From positions 310,001 through 374,000 of the forward strand of contig NZ_SPVH01000007.1 of the NCBI RefSeq assembly GCF_004614235.1: a stretch of 64,000 nt of DNA. The letters run 5' to 3'. The position numbers and the translations under genes were made by a program. This document shows, piece after piece, positions 56,517-64,000 of this stretch. The stretch is from Brevundimonas intermedia. Its GTDB lineage: Bacteria > Pseudomonadota > Alphaproteobacteria > Caulobacterales > Caulobacteraceae. Under the pieces are notes generated by a model. The model saw only the letters and a list, made by a program, of their open reading frames with translations. It was not told where the DNA came from and did no database searches. Each line of letters starts with the position of its first letter. Position 1 is the stretch's first letter.

Positions 56517-57403
56517 CGTCTCCCGATCGTGACGAGGCCGAGATCGAGGCGTCGCGCGCGCCCTTGATGGATCACCTGATCGAGCTGCGCGGGCGGCTGC
56601 TGATCTGCGTCGTGGCCTTCTTCCTGGCGTTCATCCTGTGCTTCGCCTTTGCGAATCAGATTCAGATCGCCCTGATCAAACCCTATCAGGCGGCGGTCGC
56701 GGTCCATGCGGCGGCCATGGCCAGCGGCGGTCATGCCAACCCCATCGAACTGATCGCGGTGATGACGGGGTTGAAGCCCTATCCGCCCGGCAGCGCGGCC
56801 GTCGTTCAACTGATCGCGACTGCGCCGCTGGAGCAGCTGTTCACCAAGATGAAGATCGCAGCCTTCGGCGCCGCCGTCCTGACCTTCCCCGTCATGGCTT
56901 GGCAGATGTATCGCTTCGTGGCGCCGGGCCTGTATCGCAACGAACGCGGCGCCTTCCTGCCGTTCCTAATCGCGGCGCCAGTCATGTTCTGCCTGGGCGG
57001 CGCGCTCGTCTATTACGTCATGCTGCCGTTCGTGATGCTCTTTTCCTTGAGCCAGCAGGTGGCCAGCGACGGCATTTCCGTGGCCCAGACGACCAAGATT
57101 TCCGACTATCTAAGCCTGGTGACCTCGCTGTTGCTGGCGTTCGGCCTGTGCTTCCAGTTGCCGGTCGTCACGACCCTGCTGGGCCTGGCCGGGCTGATCA
57201 ATTCCAAGGTCATGGCCGCGGGCCGCCGCTACGCCATCGTCGCCGTGGTGGTGGTCGCCGCCGTGGTCACCCCGCCGGATCCGATCAGCCAGCTGATGTT
57301 GGCGATCCCGCTCGTGATTCTTTACGAGGTGTCGATCTGGTGCGTGCGGCTGATCGAACTGCGTCGCAAGAAGGCCGACGATCTGGAAGCCGAGGCGGCC
57401 TGA
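56513..57403 (+). CDS. tatC: Sec-independent translocase subunit TatC
   Basis: TatC is the six-helix core of the Tat receptor. The conserved MDHLIELRGRLL N-terminus, the FTKMKIAAFGAAVLTFPVMAWQMYRFVAPGLY segments, and VTPPDPISQLMLAIPL near the end are all present. At 296 residues it is longer than E. coli TatC because of a periplasmic loop insert (about 62-105) and a C-terminal tail, common in alphaproteobacteria. The start is GTG within the tatB end. Confidence 0.96.
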   Translation: MTSPDRDEAEIEASRAPLMDHLIELRGRLLICVVAFFLAFILCFAFANQIQIALIKPYQAAVAVHAAAMASGGHANPIELIAVMTGLKPYPPGSAAVVQLIATAPLEQLFTKMKIAAFGAAVLTFPVMAWQMYRFVAPGLYRNERGAFLPFLIAAPVMFCLGGALVYYVMLPFVMLFSLSQQVASDGISVAQTTKISDYLSLVTSLLLAFGLCFQLPVVTTLLGLAGLINSKVMAAGRRYAIVAVVVVAAVVTPPDPISQLMLAIPLVILYEVSIWCVRLIELRRKKADDLEAEAA

Positions 57404-57469
57404 CGTTCGCCATAGGCGTCGCGTCGTCGCAGGGGGAAACCAGCGGCCCTTTGATCGCTTAGATCGGCG

Positions 57470-58672
57470 ATGAACCGTCGAAACCTGATCGCCGCCGGAC
57501 TGGCCTTGCCTTTCAGCTATGGCTGCAGCGAAGCCGCCGAGATCCCGTCGCCCGCTGCTCGCACCCAAGGCCTGGCTGCCGGACTGATGGCCCAGGCCGA
57601 GACTGCTGGCGCGGCCCTGCCCAAACTCCAGGCGATGATCGTGGCCCGCGACGGCCAACGTCTTTTCGAACAGGTGTTTCGAGGGCCGTCGCTGGAAACG
57701 TCGGTCAACGTCAAGTCCGCGTCCAAGTCCGTGATCGCCGCCCTGGGCGGCATCGCCATCGGCCAGGGCCTCTTCTCCGGCGTCGATCAGCCGATCTCGA
57801 CCTTCCTGTCCGACAGTTTCCCGAGCGATCCCGATCCGCGCCTTAGCCGGGTGACCATCGGCGACCTGCTGTCGATGCAGGCGGGGCTGGGGTCCACGTC
57901 CGGCGCGGACTATGGCGCCTGGGTGTCGAGCCGAAACTGGGTGCGCCATGCCTTGGCCCGGCCGTTCGAGGCCGATCCCGGCGGACGAATGGTCTATTCG
58001 ACCGGCACGTCCCACCTGACGTCTGCCTGTCTGACGCGGGCCAGCGGGCGTTCGACCCTGGCCTTGACGCGGGAATGGCTGGGCGACCCCATGGAGATCG
58101 AGGTGCCGACCTGGCCCGCCGATCCGCAAGGTATCTATTTCGGCGGCAATGATATGCGGCTGTCGCCGCTGGCGCTGCTGAAGTTCGGGGAGTTGTACCG
58201 CAACGACGGTGTCCACGATGGGCTGCGCATCTTGCCGGAGGGCTGGGTCCAGCAGTCGTGGCGGGGCAGGGGCACGTCGCGCTGGAGCGGCAATCCCTAT
58301 GGTTACGGCTGGTGGATTCGGCGCTCCAGCCGCCATGAGGTCTTCTTCGCCTGGGGTTACGGCGGCCAGATGGTGTTCGTCGTGCCGGACCTGAGGCTTA
58401 CGGTCGTGATGACGTCGGATCCGACGCCGACAGCGACCCGAGACGGCCATGTCGACGCGCTGCACGCCCTGCTGGACCAAAGCCTGATCCCCGCTGCGGA
58501 ACAGGGCGCCGCCGCCTCAATTGACAAGGGCGCCGACGGTTTCCCGCCGACGCCCAAATCTGCGGCCGATCTGACGATCAGCAGCTATAGTACATGTCGA
58601 ACTCGACCGGGTGCGGGTGGAGTTGCAGACGCATCACCTCTTCCATCTTCAGCTCGATGTAGCTGTCGATGA
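57470..58672 (+). CDS. Exported serine hydrolase of the beta-lactamase (class C-like) family
   Basis: A penicillin-binding-protein/beta-lactamase fold with the nucleophile in SASK (Ser83, Lys86), a Tyr176-Ser-Thr motif in place of YxN, and a WGYGGQ segment in place of KTG. The start [20 protein letters not shown] is twin-arginine-like and may be a lipoprotein signal (Cys19), although the lipobox is weak. It lies directly after tatABC, so it could be a Tat substrate. The last 31 codons are antisense to the end of glnA. True substrate unknown. Confidence 0.85.
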   Translation: MNRRNLIAAGLALPFSYGCSEAAEIPSPAARTQGLAAGLMAQAETAGAALPKLQAMIVARDGQRLFEQVFRGPSLETSVNVKSASKSVIAALGGIAIGQGLFSGVDQPISTFLSDSFPSDPDPRLSRVTIGDLLSMQAGLGSTSGADYGAWVSSRNWVRHALARPFEADPGGRMVYSTGTSHLTSACLTRASGRSTLALTREWLGDPMEIEVPTWPADPQGIYFGGNDMRLSPLALLKFGELYRNDGVHDGLRILPEGWVQQSWRGRGTSRWSGNPYGYGWWIRRSSRHEVFFAWGYGGQMVFVVPDLRLTVVMTSDPTPTATRDGHVDALHALLDQSLIPAAEQGAAASIDKGADGFPPTPKSAADLTISSYSTCRTRPGAGGVADASPLPSSARCSCR

Positions 58673-59984
58673 AGTCGTCATCCATGACGCCGCCCTTCTT
58701 GAGGAAGGCGCGGTCCTTGTCGAGGTTTTCGAGGGCTTCACGCAGCGAGCCGCAAACCTCGGGGATCGAGCCGCGCTCTTCCGGCGGCAGGTCGTAGAGG
58801 TTCTTGTCGGCGGGCGCGCCCGGATCGATGCGGTTCTCGATCCCGTCCAGACCGGCCATCAGCAGGGCCACGAAGGTCAGATAGGGGTTGCCCATCGGGT
58901 CGGGGAAACGGGCTTCCAGACGCTTGGCCTTCGGCGACGAGACGTGCGGGATACGGATCGAGGCCGAACGGTTGCGGGCCGAATAGGCCAGTTTCACCGG
59001 GGCTTCATAGCCGGGGACCAGACGCTTGTAGCTGTTGGTGGTCGAGTTGGCGAAGGCGTTGATGGCCTTGGCGTGTTTGATGATGCCGCCGATATACCAC
59101 AGGCATTCCTGCGACAGGCCGGCGTACTGGTCGCCGGCGAACTGGGGCTTGCCGTCCTTCCAGATCGACATGTGGACGTGCATGCCCGAGCCGTTGTCCG
59201 CGAACATTGGCTTGGCCATGAAGGTCGCCGACTTGCCATAGGCGGCGGCGACGTTGTGGATCACGTACTTATACAGCTGCAGCCGGTCGGCCATGGTCAG
59301 CAGGTCCGAGAACTTCAGGCCCAGTTCGTGCTGAGCCGGAGCCACCTCGTGGTGGTGCTTCTCGGGCTGAAGGCCCAGGTCGCGCATGACGCCCAGCATT
59401 TCGCCGCGCAGGTCCTGGCCCGAATCGACCGGGTTGACCGGGAAATAGCCGCCCTTGGCGCCGGGGCGGTGGCCCATATTGCCTTCGGTGTATTCGGCGT
59501 TGGTGTTGGCCGGCAGTTCGGTCGAGTCATACGAATACGATGTGTTGTGCGGCTGGGTCGACCAGCGCACGTCGTCGAAGATGAAGAACTCGGCTTCCGG
59601 GCCGAAATAGACCACGTCGCCCACGCCCGACGATTGCACGTAGGACAGCGCCTTCTTGGCCATCGAGCGGCTGTCGCGGTTGTACGGTTCGTTGGTGTCG
59701 GGGTTCAGCACGTCGCAGAACAGGAACATCGTCTTCTGCTGATAGAACGGGTCGATATAGGCCGTGGTCAGGTCCGGCTTCAGCAGCATGTCGGACTCGT
59801 TGATGGCCTTCCAGCCCGCGATCGACGAGCCGTCGAACATCGTGCCTTCGTTCAGGAAATCCTCGTCGACCAGGTCGACGTCGAAGGTGACGTGCTGCAG
59901 ACGGCCGCGCGTGTCGGTGAAGCGGACATCCACATACTGGACCTCCTCATCCTTGATCTCTTTGAGGATCTTGCTGGCGCTCAT
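58578..59984 (-). CDS. glnA: Glutamine synthetase type I GlnA
   Basis: GlnA makes glutamine from glutamate and ammonia. It has the beta-grasp N-terminus, [17 protein letters not shown] metal ligands, [12 protein letters not shown], and NRSASIRIP. The adenylylation Tyr397 is in [10 protein letters not shown], so control by GlnE is expected. Its 468 residues fit type I. It is downstream of glnB by 84 bp in the same direction, the usual glnBA operon of alphaproteobacteria. The 3' end overlaps the convergent hydrolase gene by 95 bp. Confidence 0.97.
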   Translation of the reverse strand: MSASKILKEIKDEEVQYVDVRFTDTRGRLQHVTFDVDLVDEDFLNEGTMFDGSSIAGWKAINESDMLLKPDLTTAYIDPFYQQKTMFLFCDVLNPDTNEPYNRDSRSMAKKALSYVQSSGVGDVVYFGPEAEFFIFDDVRWSTQPHNTSYSYDSTELPANTNAEYTEGNMGHRPGAKGGYFPVNPVDSGQDLRGEMLGVMRDLGLQPEKHHHEVAPAQHELGLKFSDLLTMADRLQLYKYVIHNVAAAYGKSATFMAKPMFADNGSGMHVHMSIWKDGKPQFAGDQYAGLSQECLWYIGGIIKHAKAINAFANSTTNSYKRLVPGYEAPVKLAYSARNRSASIRIPHVSSPKAKRLEARFPDPMGNPYLTFVALLMAGLDGIENRIDPGAPADKNLYDLPPEERGSIPEVCGSLREALENLDKDRAFLKKGGVMDDDFIDSYIELKMEEVMRLQLHPHPVEFDMYYSC

Positions 59985-60068
59985 TGTCGGAAGTCCTGTT
60001 TCTTGGCGTTTGGGGAGGAAACCGGTCAGCGACCCGAGGGGCCGAGGGCCGGGGAGGGGTGGTCGAGA

Positions 60069-60473
<405 letters not shown>

Positions 60474-60521
60474 TCAAAGCAAGCGATTTTCGCAGATAAG
60501 CCACGGATAATCGGAACGCGG

Positions 60522-61346
60522 ATGATAGAAACCAACGACCCGGCGATCTGGCGCAATTTTCTACCGTGGCCGAGCGCGGAAACGCACAAGCATACGCGGG
60601 GCCGATTGGCAGTCGTGTCGGGAAAAGCCCATCAGACGGGCGCTGCACGGCTTGCGGCGCACGCAGGACTACGAATAGGCGCCGGCGTGGTGCGAATCCT
60701 GTGTCCGCCAGACGCCGTCGCCGTTATCGCGCCCGCCGTCCAGGCGATCATGCTGACGCCGTTCTCTTCACCTGAAGTCTTAGGCCGAGAGGCCGCAGGA
60801 AGCGACGCCATCGTGATCGGACCGGCCGCCGGACTGGAGGACGCGACGATCGCCAATATCCAGGCCTTGGCGTTGAGCGGGGCTGTTCTGGTAATCGACG
60901 CCGATGGTCTGTCGGTCTTCAAGGGCCGAACCGCCGAACTGTTCGCCGTTCTGGACCGCGACGACATTCTGACGCCGCACGAGGGCGAGTTCGAACGGCT
61001 ATTCCCAGGCCTGCTGGCCCAAGGCCGCGAGACCGCCGCCATCGAAGCCGCGCGCATGGCCCAGGCGACCATCGTCCTGAAGGGCGCCCGGACCATCATC
61101 GCATCGCCAGACGGCCGCATTCGCCGCAATGAGAACGGCTCGGCTTGGCTGGCGACGGCTGGAACCGGCGATGTCCTGGCCGGCATGATCGGCGGATTGG
61201 CGGCTCAGCGGATGGACAGTTTCGATTCGGCATGCGCGGCGGTCTGGATCCATTCCGATGCTGGGGAACGTTTTGGACCGGGATTAACCTCTGACGACCT
61301 GAGCGATGTTCTGCCCAAGGTGCTGGCGTCTTTATGGAAAGGCTGA
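60522..61346 (+). CDS. nnrD: ADP-dependent NAD(P)H-hydrate dehydratase NnrD
   Basis: NnrD repairs hydrated NAD(P)H. This is a YjeF C-terminal-type ribokinase-fold protein of 274 residues without the NnrE epimerase half. Motifs are HKHTRGRLAVVSG, IGPAAGLED, LTPHEGEFERLFPG and the catalytic ATAGTGDVLAGMIGGLAAQ. It is the last gene of the conserved core before the accessory end of the window. The ATG at MIETND is preferred over one 30 codons upstream. Confidence 0.93.
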   Translation: MIETNDPAIWRNFLPWPSAETHKHTRGRLAVVSGKAHQTGAARLAAHAGLRIGAGVVRILCPPDAVAVIAPAVQAIMLTPFSSPEVLGREAAGSDAIVIGPAAGLEDATIANIQALALSGAVLVIDADGLSVFKGRTAELFAVLDRDDILTPHEGEFERLFPGLLAQGRETAAIEAARMAQATIVLKGARTIIASPDGRIRRNENGSAWLATAGTGDVLAGMIGGLAAQRMDSFDSACAAVWIHSDAGERFGPGLTSDDLSDVLPKVLASLWKG

Positions 61347-61610
61347 GCCGCCGTGATGCTGATCCATCCGACGCCCTAATCAATATTTCGTATAATATAT
61401 CTTAGGCGACAATCTGATGCTTGCGGCTTTGTCGGTTTCCCTTCGCGCTGCGAGTTTCGTGCGAATGCGATTCGCATGAGGGAAACCGCGCAGAAAACTA
61501 TCTGATGTGTCCCTAGATCTGAGACTCAAAGCCAACCTTGACCGATACTATCTGACCCCTCAGCGTCATGGTGACGCTTGGGTCATCTGGAAAATCGGCA
61601 AAAAGCCGGG
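61347..61610. other. AT-rich junction with nested inverted repeats
   Basis: This marks the change from core genes to accessory DNA. It starts with an AT-rich patch (about 61380-61402). A nested hairpin (61434-61487) and a shorter GCGTCA/TGACGC hairpin (about 61563-61577) follow. One short plus-strand frame is listed separately. No attachment-site tRNA is adjacent. Confidence 0.5.
61434..61487. repeat. Nested inverted repeats
   Basis: The outer arms are GGTTTCCCT (61434-61442) and its complement (61479-61487). The inner arms are TGCGAAT (61460-61466) and ATTCGCA (61470-61476) around GCG. No T run follows, so a simple terminator is unlikely, though it may still end nnrD transcription. It could be a mobile-element end or a recombination site. 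Confidence 0.5.
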
Positions 61611-61614
61611 CTAG
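61507..61614 (+). CDS. Possible 35-residue peptide or gene remnant
   Basis: A GTG-started frame with protein-like composition, including LDRYYLTPQRHGDAWVIWKI near its C-terminus. The aromatic and charged pattern looks like the end of a real protein domain, so it may be a small gene or the tail of a decayed one. No ribosome site is obvious, and the end overlaps the next gene's 3' end by four bases. Confidence is low. Confidence 0.25.
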   Translation: MSLDLRLKANLDRYYLTPQRHGDAWVIWKIGKKPG

Positions 61615-62471
61615 TTGTTACGCTGGCCTACGCCGGCATCGGCCGCTATTTCCACCGCCTCGGCCTCTAATCTGAACAGCTGATTCAGCAGCAGAAACTC
61701 GGCTAGTGCGCCGGGATCAGTGCCGGCCGGACGGTGCATGCGGGGATTTCGAAACGCCATGAAGGTGTTGGCGAAGAGCTCTGCTCGTCCGCCTCTTTCG
61801 GCCTCATGCATGACGCGCCAACCGAGGCGGCTCTTGAAAGCCTCTCGGAAAAGTTTGGCACCGTGTTGATCGAGGCCCGACCGTCTCCTGATCGTATCCT
61901 CCAGCAGCCGGTAGCCATCGATGAGTACCTGATCCGGATTGGCCCAAAATTTCAAAGCTGACGCCGCGAGCCGCCGATCCAGGATCGCAAAGGGCATCAC
62001 CTGGGGCATCATCGCGACCCAATGCCCCTCGACCACCCAGCGATGATGGCGCTCTTGGATGTAGTCTTGCCATCGTGCGGGCCGCACCTCTTGCGCGACA
62101 CTCAGGGCGTCGAGATCGCCTAGGGTCAGGGCGGAATCGTCGATCCGGCTGATATAGGTGGGCTCGACGGCGTGCTCGCTGATCGTTGCGCCGTGAGCAA
62201 CTAGGGCACACAGTACCTTCGACAAGGCGTTGGGCCCCTCCCCGCTGTATCCGGACGAGAAGCCAGATTTTATCGCGATCATGTCGTCGAACTCTGTCGA
62301 GAGAAGAAGTGCATGGCTCCCCGCCGCCGATAGCAGGCGAACTTGGCGGATCGCTGAGCGCCCCATTAGCAGATTAAGTACTGCATCCAGACAGTCTTGA
62401 GATACGCCCGCCACGCCATGATAGGCGATCCCCGCAGGCCGTCCTAGGCGCCCAGGTCCGACAGATGACAT
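61611..62471 (-). CDS. Accessory protein with TIGR02391/HEPN-like C-terminal domain
   Basis: This 286-residue protein has no close named relative that I recognise. The C-terminal part (about 180-270) follows the TIGR02391 (Ymh) pattern: IDGYRLLEDTIRRRSGL, a hydrophobic helix, then ELFANTFMAFRNPRMHRP. Arg241-x4-His246 fits the RX4-6H motif of HEPN ribonucleases. The N-terminal half has a distinct GFSSGYSGEGPNALSKVL segment (70-87), which could form a separate sensing or binding domain. Codon use includes more rare codons than the core genes. It is divergent from the nuclease-STAND gene, and a defence or toxin role is inferred. Confidence 0.65.
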   Translation of the reverse strand: MSSVGPGRLGRPAGIAYHGVAGVSQDCLDAVLNLLMGRSAIRQVRLLSAAGSHALLLSTEFDDMIAIKSGFSSGYSGEGPNALSKVLCALVAHGATISEHAVEPTYISRIDDSALTLGDLDALSVAQEVRPARWQDYIQERHHRWVVEGHWVAMMPQVMPFAILDRRLAASALKFWANPDQVLIDGYRLLEDTIRRRSGLDQHGAKLFREAFKSRLGWRVMHEAERGGRAELFANTFMAFRNPRMHRPAGTDPGALAEFLLLNQLFRLEAEAVEIAADAGVGQRNN

Positions 62472-62911
62472 CGTCTGATCCTCTTGTTCCCTGGCTCTCC
62501 CCTGTTGGGGCGACTTTCGCGCCCCGAACGATGCGCCCCAGTGGGAAGCCGATATCCACGTCTAAACTAGAGCCCGCCCCCCGCTTAGTAGATCGCCTGC
62601 AAGCGGACCTTCAGGGCAAAACAGGTCTCGCCGCGCCTGTCCACCAGAACGAGGGAGGGCCACGGTATTCTAAGGCCCCTTCCCCAATCAACATCAGGTC
62701 AGCGCCAGAGTAGACGTTTGCAGCCAATCTCAGAGGCGACATATGGCCGGCGGACCTTGCGGAGTGCCCGCGCCCCAGGTTGATCCTGACGCGTTGCCCG
62801 GCCGCCTCCAAAGTTTCGAGCACGAAGGCAGTCCGGCGTGCGGCTGAAGCGCGCCATGGATTGCACGGTATTTGCTGACGGCTTGGCCGAATTGTCGCTT
62901 ACAGTTCCGCC
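62472..62911. other. 440-bp divergent intergenic region of accessory pair
   Basis: It separates the HEPN-like gene from the nuclease-STAND gene and must hold both promoters. No clear operator, tRNA or long repeat was found. One small minus-strand frame is listed separately as a weak candidate. Confidence 0.4.
62611..62823 (-). CDS. Weak candidate small ORF, 70 residues
   Basis: An ATG-started frame within the divergent region. Third codon positions are moderately GC-rich, and the product has no long low-complexity runs, so it could be a small gene or a remnant. It has no recognised motif, signal or membrane helix. It may equally be chance. Confidence 0.2.
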   Translation of the reverse strand: MLETLEAAGQRVRINLGRGHSARSAGHMSPLRLAANVYSGADLMLIGEGALEYRGPPSFWWTGAARPVLP

Positions 62912-64000
62912 ATGACCATCGCTGGCACTCCTTGCTTCTCTCGGCCCCGACTTGATGCGCTCGTGGCAGCGCTGAAAGCCTTGCCGCCCTCCGGCGCCGA
63001 CGGCTTCGAGGGCTTGTTGGCGCGTGTTCTGTCTCGCATCAGCGGCCAGGATTTCCGGCTGGCCCGATCGGGGGGACAGGGCGGGCTCGACGGTGCCGCG
63101 TTGACCGGGGTCGTTTTCGAAGCGAAACGCTATGACGAGAAGATCCCCAATGATCAGATCTTCAGCAAAGTTTTCCAAGTCGGAGCCGGGGTGGCACCGC
63201 CCCATCTGTGGATTCTCGGTGCGACGGTGGAGGTCGGTACGCAGGCACTACAGACCCTGACAGCAGGGGCCGATCGGCTGGGCGTAGGCGTGTTGATCCT
63301 GGACTGGCCCACTGCCTCACCATTGCCGCCTCTTGCTCTGGTCTGTGCGATGGCGGCCGCTGATGTCGTCGAGTTCCTGCGCGAGCGTGATGTTGTTGAA
63401 GGCACCGTCGCCGAAGTCGGTGCCGTGCTCGTTGCGCTTCGGCGTGAGGAGGGTTTCGACGCCGCTGCCGACGCCTTTACCGGCAGACTCCGGGCGCCTG
63501 CCCTTGCGCTTCCCAATGCCATGGAAGCCAACAACCGGATACTCCGGGCTGCTTTCTGCGATCGCCGCCAGGCCCGAAACCTCTTCGGCCAAGGTCTCGC
63601 TCCTGAGGCTGAAGCCGCGCTTCCTACCCGAGAACGGCGGCAGCTCGAAGAGACCGTGCGCGCGAGCCTTCTGTCCGCCCAGAACGGGGAGATCGTCGCA
63701 CTACTCGGCCGCGAGGGCCATGGAAAATCCTGGCTCTTCGCCCAAGCCTGGCTTGGCATTGAGGCCGCGCCGTTGACCGTGGTTGTCCCCGCCAAGTCGC
63801 TCGGGCTCGCCACGCCACACGGCCAGGTCCTGCCGTTCCTGATCGGGCGTTTGATCGAGCAGACGGGAGACCAGGACACCGAGGGCCTCAGAGCGCGATG
63901 GCGCCGCCGGATCGAGACCTGGGGACCGAGAACGGAAGGCGAGCCGCCGCGCTTTATCATTTTTATCGACGGCCTAAACGAGCAGTCCGAGCTAGAATGG
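62912..64000 (+). CDS. PD-(D/E)XK nuclease-like domain fused to STAND/NACHT-like ATPase (Avs-like), 3' end beyond window
   Basis: The frame is open for 363 codons and runs off the window. Residues about 25-130 look like an Mrr-type restriction nuclease fold, with Glu33 in GFEGLLARVL, Asp60 in GGQGGLDGA and the Glu70-x-Lys72 pair in VVFEAKRY. After a helical linker (about 145-255) comes a P-loop, GREGHGKS (266-273), and a Walker B of STAND type, FIIFIDGLNE (348-357). Nuclease plus STAND ATPase plus a (here unseen) repeat sensor is the layout of Avs antiphage proteins. Function is inferred; the sensor domain and full length cannot be seen. The HEPN-like gene is its divergent neighbour. Confidence 0.75.
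   Translation, partial: MTIAGTPCFSRPRLDALVAALKALPPSGADGFEGLLARVLSRISGQDFRLARSGGQGGLDGAALTGVVFEAKRYDEKIPNDQIFSKVFQVGAGVAPPHLWILGATVEVGTQALQTLTAGADRLGVGVLILDWPTASPLPPLALVCAMAAADVVEFLRERDVVEGTVAEVGAVLVALRREEGFDAAADAFTGRLRAPALALPNAMEANNRILRAAFCDRRQARNLFGQGLAPEAEAALPTRERRQLEETVRASLLSAQNGEIVALLGREGHGKSWLFAQAWLGIEAAPLTVVVPAKSLGLATPHGQVLPFLIGRLIEQTGDQDTEGLRARWRRRIETWGPRTEGEPPRFIIFIDGLNEQSELEW

Noticed and set aside
63154..63960. 268-codon minus-strand frame at the window end
   Set aside because: Antisense to the nuclease-STAND gene, Arg/Ser-rich shadow composition, no motif.

Overview
The window is 64 kb of high-GC DNA, almost fully packed with genes. Products and gene order point to an alphaproteobacterium of the Caulobacterales, most likely Brevundimonas or a close relative. 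This rests on the run rseP-bamA-ompH-lpxD-fabZ-lpxA-lpxI-lpxB, the ppiD-trpE-trpG-trpD-trpC / lexA / comEC / gltX / gltA neighbourhood, and a lexA promoter with GAAC-N7-GAAC operators. The genus is inferred from these, not measured.

Layout. 1-8.6 kb: end of rseP, then outer-membrane assembly (bamA, ompH/skp) and lipid A synthesis (lpxD, fabZ, lpxA, lpxI, lpxB), mostly in overlapping or nearly abutting frames. 8.6-14.4 kb: gltA, gltX, comEC and lexA. 14.4-20.5 kb: a trp block read leftwards behind a PpiD-like chaperone, interrupted by a small opposite-strand ORF. 20.7-24 kb: tpiA, secG and pyrG. 24-25.7 kb: a His/Met-rich envelope protein with a small Cys-containing partner, possibly metal-linked. 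25.8-34.8 kb: acetyltransferase, oligopeptidase, acyl-CoA dehydrogenase, cytochrome b561, threonylcarbamoyl-AMP synthase, patatin/bdhA pair and yaaA. 34.75-35.49 kb: a 741-bp gene-free stretch with stem-loops and one perfect 16-bp inverted repeat. 35.5-47.6 kb: FAD-linked dehydrogenase, parE, O-antigen ligase-like protein, metC, solute-binding lipoprotein, dicarboxylate/glutamate symporter, sseA, cfa and photolyase. 47.7-52.2 kb: kdsA-hldE-hldD for the LPS inner core, plus a DUF3089 protein. 52.2-61.3 kb: SPFH/NfeD pair, MFS exporter, rnhA, tatABC, a beta-lactamase-fold hydrolase, glnA-glnB and nnrD.

The LPS genes at both ends of the core (lipid A at 3-8 kb, Kdo/heptose at 48-51 kb, ligase at 39-40 kb) together cover a large part of envelope biogenesis. 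The Tat translocase sits beside a candidate Tat substrate.

After nnrD the character changes. There is an AT-rich patch with nested inverted repeats, then two divergent accessory genes: a protein with a TIGR02391/HEPN-like C-terminus, and a large protein cut by the window end that joins a PD-(D/E)XK (Mrr-like) nuclease-type domain to a STAND/NACHT-like P-loop ATPase. Nuclease plus STAND ATPase is the architecture of Avs-type antiphage proteins, so the last 2.6 kb is the best candidate for an undescribed defence module. No tRNA, rRNA, CRISPR array or intact insertion sequence was recognised.
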